In this document: one piece after another, positions 57,101-64,000 of the stretch
Position numbering within the stretch: the first letter of the stretch is position 1
How the letters are laid out: every line of letters begins with the position of its first letter
Assembly: GCA_017161305.1 (NCBI GenBank)
Contig: CP031518.1
Coordinates: 2,418,001 to 2,482,000 of the forward strand
DNA length: 64,000 nucleotides
Direction of reading: 5' to 3'
DNA from: Treponema ruminis
GTDB taxonomy: Bacteria; Spirochaetota; Spirochaetia; Treponematales; Treponemataceae
The notes under the pieces: generated by a model
What the model was told of the DNA's origin: nothing
The model's database searches: none
What the model saw: only the letters and a program-made list of their open reading frames with translations
Program-made: the position numbers and the translations under genes

Positions 57101-58141
57101 TTAGGATTCTACAAATAAAATTTCATTTTCAAGCCGGATGCCTTTTTTTTCAAAGACGATTTTCTTGACCAGATCGGAAAGCTCCCTGATGTCGCTGGCA
57201 CTGGCCTTCTGCTCCGGATTGATGATGAAATTTCCATGCCAGGAAGCAATCTGGGCGCCCCCCACAGAAAAGCCCTTCAAGCCGCACTCGTCAATCACTT
57301 TTCCAGCGATAATTCCATTGGCCGCATCGTTTTTAAATGCAGAACCAGCACTTGGAGAGCGGAAATGGCCTTTTTCCTTGCGGTCGCTCATGCACTTTTC
57401 AGATTTCGAGGCGTCAAAGCCATTGGTGACAGTAAATTTTGCAGAAAGGATAATAAAGGGGGAAAGTCTCCCCCCTCGCTCACACTCCGTTGTTCGCTCC
57501 CCTCTCTGCGGGGAGTACCCCGCAACGCCCCCACCCGGCTGAAAGGGAGATCTTTTATAGCCCCAGTCAGAAGCTGCTTTTTCGTATATACGAATTTTCA
57601 TGTCGTTCAAATCAAGGTAATCCACCGAAATCAGATTGTCGCAGGCACTCAAACCAAAGCAGGTCGCATTCATAAAAAGCGCGCCGCCAACCGTGCCGGA
57701 AAGGCCTGTGAAGGATTCAAATCCGCCCAAATCATTTTTCTTACAGAAAGAAATCACGCTGCCCCATGAGGCACCCGAATCAAGCTCAATGATTTTAGAA
57801 TCATGAAGATTTTCTCCCCCGGTAACACCCTCAGGGCCCGCACTGACATCTGTGAGCGACTTTACTACATTCATCTTCCGGGTAGAAATCACGGCATCAA
57901 GGCCGTCATCGCTAATTATCACATTGGAACCGCCGCCGAGGACAAAAAACTTTATATCATTCTCAATAAAATAGCGCAGGGCAAAAATGAGGCTGTCTGA
58001 ATCAGCAGGCTCAAGAAAGATTTTAGCCGGTCCGCCGACATGCATAGTCGTATGTGAAGCAAGGCTTTCATTTATTTTTACAGCACCAGTAAAATTTCTG
58101 CTGTCATTGAAGAATTGTTCGATTTGTTCTATATTATTCAT
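57101..58141 (-). CDS. murB: UDP-N-acetylenolpyruvoylglucosamine reductase with a repeat-encoded insert
   Basis: MurB reduces UDP-GlcNAc-enolpyruvate to UDP-MurNAc in peptidoglycan synthesis, using FAD. The product has 346 residues from ATG 58141 (MNNIEQIEQ). FAD-binding motifs FFVLGGGSNVIISDDG near 65 and ESFTGLSGTVGGALFMNA near 142 are intact, as is the catalytic Ser in SAGSAFKN near 264. Residues about 201-228 are encoded by repeat R5 and fall between the conserved YKRSPFQ and IILSAKF segments, which in other MurB proteins are only a few residues apart. The frame is kept. It diverges from cysS. Confidence 0.93.
   Translation of the reverse strand: MNNIEQIEQFFNDSRNFTGAVKINESLASHTTMHVGGPAKIFLEPADSDSLIFALRYFIENDIKFFVLGGGSNVIISDDGLDAVISTRKMNVVKSLTDVSAGPEGVTGGENLHDSKIIELDSGASWGSVISFCKKNDLGGFESFTGLSGTVGGALFMNATCFGLSACDNLISVDYLDLNDMKIRIYEKAASDWGYKRSPFQPGGGVAGYSPQRGERTTECERGGRLSPFIILSAKFTVTNGFDASKSEKCMSDRKEKGHFRSPSAGSAFKNDAANGIIAGKVIDECGLKGFSVGGAQIASWHGNFIINPEQKASASDIRELSDLVKKIVFEKKGIRLENEILFVES
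57456..57536 (+). repeat. Hairpin repeat R5 inside the murB coding region
   Basis: This 81-base copy has GGGGGA with TCCCCC, two TCGCTC motifs (57476 and 57494) around a short middle hairpin, and TGCGGGG with CCCCGCA. It is the same family as R2, R3 and R4 in the + orientation. Because murB is on the reverse strand, the element is read in the opposite sense to that in lptB. It encodes about 27 codons without a stop. Confidence 0.88.
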
Positions 58142-58178
58142 TATATTTATTATAAAAGGAAACAGGATTTTTAGAAAT

Positions 58179-59735
58179 ATGTCTTTAAGATTATTCAATA
58201 CCATGGGACGCGCGATGCAGGAATTTGAGCCTATTCAGGCTGGTCATGTCGGTTTTTACGGCTGCGGTCCTACGGTTTACAATTATGCTCATATCGGTAA
58301 CCTCCGTGCCTATGTTTTTCTGGACATCCTCGATAAAACTCTCAAATATTTAGGCTACGACATCAAGCATGTAATGAACATCACTGATGTAGGCCACCTT
58401 ACCGGCGACGGCGATGACGGTGACGACAAAATGCTCAAAACTGCCGAAGAAAGACACCAGAGCGTTCTTGAGGTCGCAAAATTCTACACAGATGCCTTCA
58501 TGAAGGACATTGACGCCCTCAACATCCGCCACCCGGACGTAATCTGTAAGGCAACTGAGCACATCAACGAAATGATTGAGCTCATCAAAAAACTTGAGGC
58601 AAACGGCCACACTTACATGGCAGGCGGAAACCTCTACTACGACATCTCAACTTACCCTGATTACGGCAAGCTCGCCAACCTTGACCTGGAAAAACTCGTT
58701 GCAGGCAAAGGCAAGCGCAAGGAAGTCGTAATCGATGAAAACAAGCGCAATCCGGGCGACTTCGTCCTTTGGTTCACAAAATCTAAATTTGAAAATCAGG
58801 CCATGACCTGGGATTCGCCATGGGGACGCGGCTATCCTGGCTGGCACATCGAGTGCTCGGCAATGAGCATGAAATATCTCGGACAGCACATCGACATCCA
58901 CACTGGCGGAATCGACCACGTTCCTGTTCATCACACAAATGAAATCGCACAGAGCGAAGGAAGCTTTACAGAAGAAGAGCGCAAGGCTGGTCCGTGGGTC
59001 AAATATTGGCTCCACAACGAATTCTTGATTCTTGAGGGCGGAAAAATGTCCAAATCAAGCGGACACTTCATCACCTTGCAGACTGACCTGCCGGCAGAAA
59101 AAGGCTATTCCCTCACAAGCAAGGGCTATGCGCCCCTCGACTACCGCTTCTTCCTGCTTGGCGGCCACTATCGAAAACCGCTCGTATTCTCTATTGACGG
59201 AATGGAATCTGCAAAGAACGGCCGGGCAGCCCTGAATGAGCGGGTTGCAAAGCTCGTCAAAAAAGCTGAGGAAAGTGAAAACTTAAAACTGACGATTGAA
59301 AATTACCAGGAAGTCCTCAGCAAGACAGCCTCTTCAATGGAAGAAAGCGAAAATCTGAAAAGATTCAAGGAAGGCCTTGAAAACGACCTGGCCACTCCTG
59401 TCGCTCTTTCTGCCATGCAGAAGGCTTCAAACGGCAAAAACCAGAAGGCAAGCGAGGCTCTGGCAGACATCTTCACAATGGACAAGGTAATTTCGCTTTC
59501 AGTCATTGAAAACGCAATCAAACTTGCCCAGAAACAGGCCGAGGAAGCAAAGGCTGGCACTGATGACCACGCAGGAGATCCTGAAGCAGAGGAAATCACG
59601 GCACTGGTAGCAGAGCGAACAGCAGCCAAAAAGGCAAAGGACTTCGCAAAAGCCGACCAGATCCGAAATGACCTGGCTGCCCGTGGAATCACAATCATCG
59701 ACACTCCACAGGGCCCGACCTGGAAAAGAAACTAA
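58179..59735 (+). CDS. cysS: Cysteinyl-tRNA synthetase
   Basis: CysS charges tRNA-Cys. The product has 518 residues from ATG 58179 ([10 protein letters not shown]), with AAGGAAAC upstream; a longer frame from 57987 lies over murB and is not credible. The HIGH-like motif is in [12 protein letters not shown] near residue 31; the KMSKS motif is in [11 protein letters not shown] near 288. Zinc-binding residues are present in [10 protein letters not shown] and HIECSAMS. The C-terminal anticodon-binding region is present. It diverges from murB, leaving only 37 bases. Confidence 0.96.
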   Translation: MSLRLFNTMGRAMQEFEPIQAGHVGFYGCGPTVYNYAHIGNLRAYVFLDILDKTLKYLGYDIKHVMNITDVGHLTGDGDDGDDKMLKTAEERHQSVLEVAKFYTDAFMKDIDALNIRHPDVICKATEHINEMIELIKKLEANGHTYMAGGNLYYDISTYPDYGKLANLDLEKLVAGKGKRKEVVIDENKRNPGDFVLWFTKSKFENQAMTWDSPWGRGYPGWHIECSAMSMKYLGQHIDIHTGGIDHVPVHHTNEIAQSEGSFTEEERKAGPWVKYWLHNEFLILEGGKMSKSSGHFITLQTDLPAEKGYSLTSKGYAPLDYRFFLLGGHYRKPLVFSIDGMESAKNGRAALNERVAKLVKKAEESENLKLTIENYQEVLSKTASSMEESENLKRFKEGLENDLATPVALSAMQKASNGKNQKASEALADIFTMDKVISLSVIENAIKLAQKQAEEAKAGTDDHAGDPEAEEITALVAERTAAKKAKDFAKADQIRNDLAARGITIIDTPQGPTWKRN

Positions 59736-59787
59736 TTTTTTTGTAACTAATTTCAGACATCATTGTTAATAAGACGAGGAAGGGAAA

Positions 59788-60336
59788 ATGACGGATTTAC
59801 AGATTCATAAAACATATGCGGCTGACAATCCGTCTGACTTCAGGGCTATTTACAAGGAAACATTCCCCCTGCTATACAAGGTGGCGTGGCGAGTTGTAAA
59901 TGACGAAGAGGCTGCTGAAGACCTGGTTCACGACTCTTACATCAAGGCTAGCGAAAAGAAAATGGTCTTTCCAAGCCTTGACGATGCAAAATTCTGGCTT
60001 ATCCGCGTAGTCAAAAACGCAAGCCTCAATTATGCAAAGCGCAAGACCCGTGAGGCAAAGGCTTATCACAAAGTCCTCTACGAAAGCAAAAAGTCTTCCG
60101 AAAGCGCGGACACAAATCTGCTCAAGGAAGATGCAAAGCGAATCGCCCTCGAAGCCCTCAACAAACTCCCGAAAAGTTTGCGCGAAGTCCTGATTTTGCG
60201 CGAATACGGAGACCTCAACTACAAAGAAATCGGCAAGGTGCTGGGCATTACCGAAGGCAATGTCAAAATCCGCATGTTCCGTGCGCGAGAGCAGCTTGAA
60301 AAGATATTGGAGGCTGATGATGTCTACATCTCTTGA
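59788..60336 (+). CDS. RNA polymerase sigma factor, ECF subfamily
   Basis: The 182-residue protein has sigma region 2 near residues 22-90 (VVNDEEAAEDLVHDSYIKASE, then FWLIRVVKNASLNYAKRK) and region 4 near 125-180 (NKLPKSLREVLILREYGDLNYKEIG with GITEGNVKIRMFRAREQ). GGAAGGGAAA precedes the ATG. The gene overlaps the next one, a membrane anti-sigma candidate, by 17 bases. A GTAACT/GTTA pair upstream might be a self-recognised ECF promoter, but the match is weak. Confidence 0.92.
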   Translation: MTDLQIHKTYAADNPSDFRAIYKETFPLLYKVAWRVVNDEEAAEDLVHDSYIKASEKKMVFPSLDDAKFWLIRVVKNASLNYAKRKTREAKAYHKVLYESKKSSESADTNLLKEDAKRIALEALNKLPKSLREVLILREYGDLNYKEIGKVLGITEGNVKIRMFRAREQLEKILEADDVYIS

Positions 60337-61156
60337 AAAAGATTTACATTCCGTGTACATCGACGGCGAAATGCCAGAGAGTTTCATTTCTCAGTACGAA
60401 AGCATTGTTCAGGCAGATTCGGGCGAAAAATCCCGGCTTGAAAAAATGCAGAAAATACACTCGCTTTTGCAGGAAGATTCAAGCGAAAAGACAGTCTCAG
60501 ACCAGTTTATCGAAGAAAGTTTTGCCCGCCTGCAAACAAAAATGCGCTACGCAAAGAACGTTGAATTTGCAGAGCCGCCAAAATCCTTCGTATCTCCATT
60601 CATCAAATACGCATCTTCATTTGCGGCCGCGGCGGCTGTATTCGCAGTCGTCTTCATTCCGCTTCACTATAATTCGCTCAGCAAGGCCAAGGAAACGGCT
60701 GTTGCGGCGATTTCAATCATTAAAGGCAAGGACATTGAACCAATTGCCAAAAAAGATGTCGTAATCGACGGCAACATAAATAAAGAAGATTTGCCAAAAG
60801 TTCTGGCGGTCAAATCCGAAAGCAAAAAGCCTCGGGCTACAGAAAATCCGGCATCTTCAAAGGTGGCTTCCCAAGAGTCTTCTGCAATCGCAAAGGCAGA
60901 ATCTCCAGAAGCAGAAAGCACGGAAGCTTTACCGGTCGAGCAGAAGACAATCTATGCGACAAACCTTGCCTCAAACGGCAGCAATTCTTCAATCGGACAC
61001 CGTTTCCGCGAAAGGCTCACGGCAATAGCTCCTTTCGTTCCGGATTTTTCATCATCTTCCATCACGATTTCTGTTCCAAATTTTCAAGAAATCGGTAATA
61101 ATATGGAGATGATGGATCTTCCAAATGAGCAAGGAAACGAACAAGAACAAGAATAA
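60320..61156 (+). CDS. Putative membrane anti-sigma factor
   Basis: The product has 278 residues from ATG 60320, placed 6 bases after TTGGAGG; a second ATG at 60317 is adjacent. The N-terminal 95 residues are helical and begin LEKDLHSVYIDGEMPESF, the pattern of RseA-like anti-sigma domains. One membrane helix follows (about 96-118, SSFAAAAAVFAVVFIPL), then a Ser/Glu/Ala-rich outer region of about 160 residues. The gene overlaps the sigma gene by 17 bases and the next gene by 32, so all three form a unit. Confidence 0.78.
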   Translation: MSTSLEKDLHSVYIDGEMPESFISQYESIVQADSGEKSRLEKMQKIHSLLQEDSSEKTVSDQFIEESFARLQTKMRYAKNVEFAEPPKSFVSPFIKYASSFAAAAAVFAVVFIPLHYNSLSKAKETAVAAISIIKGKDIEPIAKKDVVIDGNINKEDLPKVLAVKSESKKPRATENPASSKVASQESSAIAKAESPEAESTEALPVEQKTIYATNLASNGSNSSIGHRFRERLTAIAPFVPDFSSSSITISVPNFQEIGNNMEMMDLPNEQGNEQEQE

Positions 61157-62885
61157 CATTAAAAATATTTTTTCACTTCTCTTCCGAAAGTACTCTTTTT
61201 TCAGGGTGCTTTCTTATCTTTTTGTCATTGTAGCCGTACTGTCTGCAATTTCAGTGGCAACCGTTAAATCAAAGAAAATACCGGTAATCGCGTCATTGAA
61301 TCCGGTCGTCGGTCAGGCCGGCGATACAATGGTAATCCGAGGGTCAAACTTCGGGGCAATCCGGGGCACAAACTATGTTGAAATCGGCGGAAACAGGGTC
61401 ACAGCCTCTGGCTATCTTACCTGGGCAGAAAATTTAATCAAGCTGACTATTCCGGGCAATGTTCAGGACGGTCTTGTAGTCGTCGTAACAAAGGCAGGCA
61501 AGTCAAAACCAGGATTTTTTGCAAATGAGGCAGAAATTCCTGTAGCCGTCCCCAAAAACATCAAAACCCTGCAGCCGGTCATCACGGAAGTCACTCCGCC
61601 GTCTGGAAGCTACGGCACCCTTCTTACAATCAGGGGCTCAGATTTCGGAACGGCCCGGGGTGAAAGCAAAGTCGTTTTTGCGGCAAATGCCGAAGAATCA
61701 TCTCTGGGAAGCGGTCAGGGCGAACTTGCGGCTGATTTTGATTTCAGCACAATCGCAGCCAGCGAATCTGATTACGACTACGAATATTGGAGCGACTCAG
61801 AAATCCGCGTAAGGATTCCGGACGGAGCGGCAACAGGCAGCCTTTATGTCCAGACGGAAAAGGGCAAGAGCAATCTGGTTCAGGAAGAAATCAAGCTTGC
61901 AGCAGGCGAAAAATCATATCTTTCGCGAAAGACTTACATTCTGCAGCTGAATTCCGACATTGACTCAATCGACACTAAAAACGGCACCAACATCACCCTA
62001 AGAATTCCGCGACCGGTCGCAAGCTCATGGCAGCCGATGGTAGAGCTCACGGAATGCCAGCCGGAGCCGGTTATTTCTGAATATAAAAACACGGTAATTC
62101 ATCAGATCTGGCTGAAAAAGGCCACTTCAAAAAGCGAGAAGATCCGCTTCAGCCATAATTTTGTCGTCTCAACTTATGCAATACAGACAAAAATCAATGA
62201 AAAGGCAGTCAAGCCTTATTCTCAAGAGGCAAAAGCCCGTATTTTGTTTAAGAACGCCGTAAATCCGGATTCCTTGATTCAGAGCGGCAAGGAAGAGATA
62301 AAAGCCCTTGCAAAAGAAATCATCACGGTCAACGGCAAGGTTGAAAAAAATCCCTACACAATGGCCAGACTTGTCTATGACTATATGATTCAAAACTATA
62401 AAGTCCGGGATGAACTGAGGAAAAGCGATGCCTCACCTTTGGATCTTTTGAAGTCAAAAAGCGGAGACGCCTACGATATGGCTATTTTCTATACCAGCCT
62501 TCTCCGCTCCCTTGAAATTCCAAGCCTGCCAATCGCTGGTATTCTTGTAGATTCAGAGATGAAAACCCGAGCCCACTGGTGGACTGAGTTTTACATCGAG
62601 GGCTTCGGCTGGCTTCCGGTGGACATTTCACTGGGAATGGGACTCCCCTACAAATCATTCAGGCCGGTTGAAAACGATGCAGAATTTTACTTCGGCAATC
62701 TGGACGGCCAGCATATCGCCTTCTCAAAAGGCTGGAAGGAAATCAAGCAGACAATTTCTCAAAACAGCAAGATTGTCTACCGTCCAAAAACATACGCATT
62801 ACAGTCAATCTGGGAAGAATCAAGCGAGGGTAACGTAAACTACAGTTCCCTCTGGAACGACCCGATTGTACTTGGTTTATATTAA
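61125..62885 (+). CDS. TIG/IPT-repeat protein with a transglutaminase-like domain
   Basis: The 586-residue protein has one N-terminal membrane helix (about 22-46). Two TIG/IPT immunoglobulin-like repeats follow (about 55-130, with NPVVGQAGDTMVIRGSNFG, and 145-260, with TPPSGSYGTLLTIRGSDFG), then a transglutaminase-like domain (about 385-540). Its Cys site is replaced by DAYDMAIFYTSLLRSL; the His and Asp strands are HWWTEFYIEGFGWLPVDIS. Because the catalytic Cys is not evident it may bind rather than cross-link. It is the third gene of the sigma/anti-sigma unit and is probably a target or sensor of it. Confidence 0.85.
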   Translation: MSKETNKNKNNIKNIFSLLFRKYSFFRVLSYLFVIVAVLSAISVATVKSKKIPVIASLNPVVGQAGDTMVIRGSNFGAIRGTNYVEIGGNRVTASGYLTWAENLIKLTIPGNVQDGLVVVVTKAGKSKPGFFANEAEIPVAVPKNIKTLQPVITEVTPPSGSYGTLLTIRGSDFGTARGESKVVFAANAEESSLGSGQGELAADFDFSTIAASESDYDYEYWSDSEIRVRIPDGAATGSLYVQTEKGKSNLVQEEIKLAAGEKSYLSRKTYILQLNSDIDSIDTKNGTNITLRIPRPVASSWQPMVELTECQPEPVISEYKNTVIHQIWLKKATSKSEKIRFSHNFVVSTYAIQTKINEKAVKPYSQEAKARILFKNAVNPDSLIQSGKEEIKALAKEIITVNGKVEKNPYTMARLVYDYMIQNYKVRDELRKSDASPLDLLKSKSGDAYDMAIFYTSLLRSLEIPSLPIAGILVDSEMKTRAHWWTEFYIEGFGWLPVDISLGMGLPYKSFRPVENDAEFYFGNLDGQHIAFSKGWKEIKQTISQNSKIVYRPKTYALQSIWEESSEGNVNYSSLWNDPIVLGLY

Positions 62886-62897
62886 TCAGGAGGTTTT

Positions 62898-63593
62898 ATG
62901 AACACAAAGGTTTTATCTGTTGGTGGCTCTATCGTAGCTCCAGAGTATCCTGACACGGAATTTGTCTCAAAATTTGTCGCAATGGTCAAAGACTTTTTGA
63001 GCAAGAATCCAGAAGACAGACTCATTCTGGTTGTTGGTGGCGGCGGCCCTGCACGCATTTATCAGAAGGCATTCCGGGAAGTTACCGGCACAGGCGAAAA
63101 TGCGGGAACAGACGCAGCAGACTGGATTGGAATTATGGCTACACGCTTGAACGCACAGTTCGTAAAGGCAAGTTTCGGCGATTTGTGTAAGGAAGCTGTC
63201 GTAACAGATCCGACAGTTGCAAAAGACTTCACAGGAAAGATTCTGCTTGCCGCAGGATGGAAGCCAGGCTTCTCTACAGATAACGATGCCGTTCTTCTGG
63301 CAGAAAAATTCAACGCAGACACAGTTGTAAACCTTTCAAACATCGAAAAAGTCTACACTGATGACCCTCGCAAAAATCCGGACGCAAAACCGCTCGACGA
63401 AATCAGCTGGGCAGATTTCCGCAAAATGGTTGGTGATGAATGGGTTCCAGGCAAAAACTGCCCATTCGACCCGATTGCAAGCAAAAAGGCTCAGGAAATG
63501 GGCTTGAAGGTTATCTGTGCAGGCGGAAAGAACATCGAAAATATCCGTGCAATTCTTGACAACAAGGAATATGTAGGCACAACAATCAAATAA
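62898..63593 (+). CDS. pyrH: Uridylate kinase, archaeal/spirochaete type
   Basis: PyrH phosphorylates UMP to UDP. The 231-residue protein has the amino-acid-kinase fold with KVLSVGGSIVAP near residue 4, LVVGGGGPARIYQ near 44, GWKPGFSTDNDAVLLAE near 117 and LSNIEKVYTDDPRKNP near 145. The pattern matches the shorter archaeal-type UMP kinase rather than the E. coli form. AGGAGG precedes the ATG, the strongest ribosome-binding site in the window. A terminator follows. Confidence 0.93.
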   Translation: MNTKVLSVGGSIVAPEYPDTEFVSKFVAMVKDFLSKNPEDRLILVVGGGGPARIYQKAFREVTGTGENAGTDAADWIGIMATRLNAQFVKASFGDLCKEAVVTDPTVAKDFTGKILLAAGWKPGFSTDNDAVLLAEKFNADTVVNLSNIEKVYTDDPRKNPDAKPLDEISWADFRKMVGDEWVPGKNCPFDPIASKKAQEMGLKVICAGGKNIENIRAILDNKEYVGTTIK

Positions 63594-63623
63594 GATGATT
63601 TTTTGATTAAGCTGATAAAGACG

Positions 63624-63653
63624 AAAGCCACACTTAACAAGTGTGGCTTTTTT
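63624..63653. terminator. Bidirectional terminator between pyrH and the lytic transglycosylase gene
   Basis: AAAGCCACACTT (63624-63635) pairs with AAGTGTGGCTTT (63639-63650), with a T-run on the right. The reverse gene ends at 63655. Confidence 0.9.
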
Positions 63654-63654
63654 A

Positions 63655-64000
63655 TTATTTTTTTGCCAGGGCTGTGTTGCCTGGAGTTGAATAGAAAGCG
63701 AGGACTTCTGTAGAGAATTTGCTCTCCAGATGAACCCGGTAATTTGAAATTTTAGCTACATAATTGAGCGTGTGCTGGGGAGTCTTGTTCTGCTTTACGC
63801 GGGAAGCTCCGGCATTGTACATGGCCAGTGCTGTAATTTCGTTACCGGCAATGTCCATGCAGTAACGTAAATGACTCATTCCATATTTTGCACTCACTTT
63901 CGGGTCAAAGAATTCTGACTCAGTGAGCTTTGGGAATGTGGCGCTGTTGAGCTGGAAAAGACCACGGTCAATTGTGCGGTTGGTGTTTGCATTTACAGCG
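63655..64000 (-). CDS. Lytic transglycosylase domain, C-terminal fragment (cut by window edge)
   Basis: The reverse-strand frame is open from the right edge to the stop at 63655 and gives 115 residues. It contains DRGLFQLNS and ALAMYNAGASRV, the second and third motifs of the SLT/lysozyme-like fold that cleaves peptidoglycan. The catalytic Glu lies upstream, outside the window. An internal ATG at 63897 is not the true start, because the motif DRGLFQLNS precedes it. Confidence 0.87.
   Translation of the reverse strand, partial: AVNANTNRTIDRGLFQLNSATFPKLTESEFFDPKVSAKYGMSHLRYCMDIAGNEITALAMYNAGASRVKQNKTPQHTLNYVAKISNYRVHLESKFSTEVLAFYSTPGNTALAKK

Noticed and set aside
57236-57769. A 177-codon open frame on the + strand opposite murB, crossing repeat R5
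   Set aside because: murB motifs on the reverse strand continue on both sides of the repeat, and this frame has no recognisable protein features.
57987-58178. A 64-residue N-terminal extension of cysS
   Set aside because: It overlaps the start of murB, is not part of the enzyme family and lies before a good ribosome-binding site at the true ATG 58179.
1-64000. tRNA, rRNA, tmRNA or CRISPR arrays
   Set aside because: The gaps between genes were read for cloverleaf, rRNA-like and regular spacer-repeat patterns and none was seen; the repeats found are hairpin elements, not CRISPR.

Overview
The window looks like chromosomal DNA of a spirochaete, most likely a host-associated Treponema. The basis is gene content and family types rather than any one marker: a pyrH of the archaeal/spirochaete type, a long serine hydroxymethyltransferase, a flavin-dependent thymidylate synthase, chemotaxis genes cheR and cheB, many lipoproteins, tandem SpoIIE-type phosphatases and a PilZ protein. 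Base composition is moderate and nearly all of the window is coding. I see no rRNA, tRNA, CRISPR array, transposase or prophage block.

Layout. 1-5.4 kb: a cut-off membrane protein, hflX, a FliL-like protein, a small membrane protein with an ECF sigma factor and zinc-type anti-sigma, then a LysM/M23 peptidase with rlmE. 5.5-9.6 kb: rny, then an lptC-lptA-lptB-like operon. 9.7-13.1 kb: cheR, cheB and a His-rich CobW-type GTPase. 13.2-17.6 kb: a GldA/GldF/GldG-like ABC system with a DUF4340 protein. 17.7-21.3 kb: a vapBC-like toxin-antitoxin pair, a HAD phosphatase, a CYTH protein, a Bro-N/XRE pair and a small membrane exporter. 21.3-28.1 kb: parE, parC, a frameshifted GGDEF protein and a membrane protein. 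28.2-40.7 kb: mostly metabolism (YigZ, ASKHA protein, acyl-CoA synthetase, ornithine-type decarboxylase, purB, lipid kinase, SPFH protein, thyX, a D,D-carboxypeptidase). 40.7-48 kb: a STAS protein with two SpoIIE phosphatases, an RRM protein, hslO and glyA. 48-57 kb: lipoproteins, a VWA protein, rpsU, a PilZ protein, a TPR protein and a double cyclic-nucleotide-domain regulator. 57-64 kb: murB, cysS, a second ECF sigma/anti-sigma pair with a TIG-transglutaminase protein, pyrH and a cut-off lytic transglycosylase.

Two genome-wide themes stand out. First, a superfamily of hairpin-rich repeats sharing TCGCTC-type linkers (positions 3626, 5438, 7171, 8017, 28157, 46209, 57456 and possibly 48519). 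Most lie between convergent genes, but one copy is translated inside lptB and another inside murB, in opposite orientations relative to the gene, both without breaking the frame. Stem sequences change between copies while pairing is kept. Second, at least ten genes have a good -10 hexamer ending only 6-8 bases before the ATG, with no Shine-Dalgarno sequence, so leaderless mRNAs appear common here. Other points of interest are an A AAA AAC heptamer exactly at the GGDEF frameshift, a palindromic operator doubled across the toxin-antitoxin promoter, and a histone-H1-like tail on ParE.
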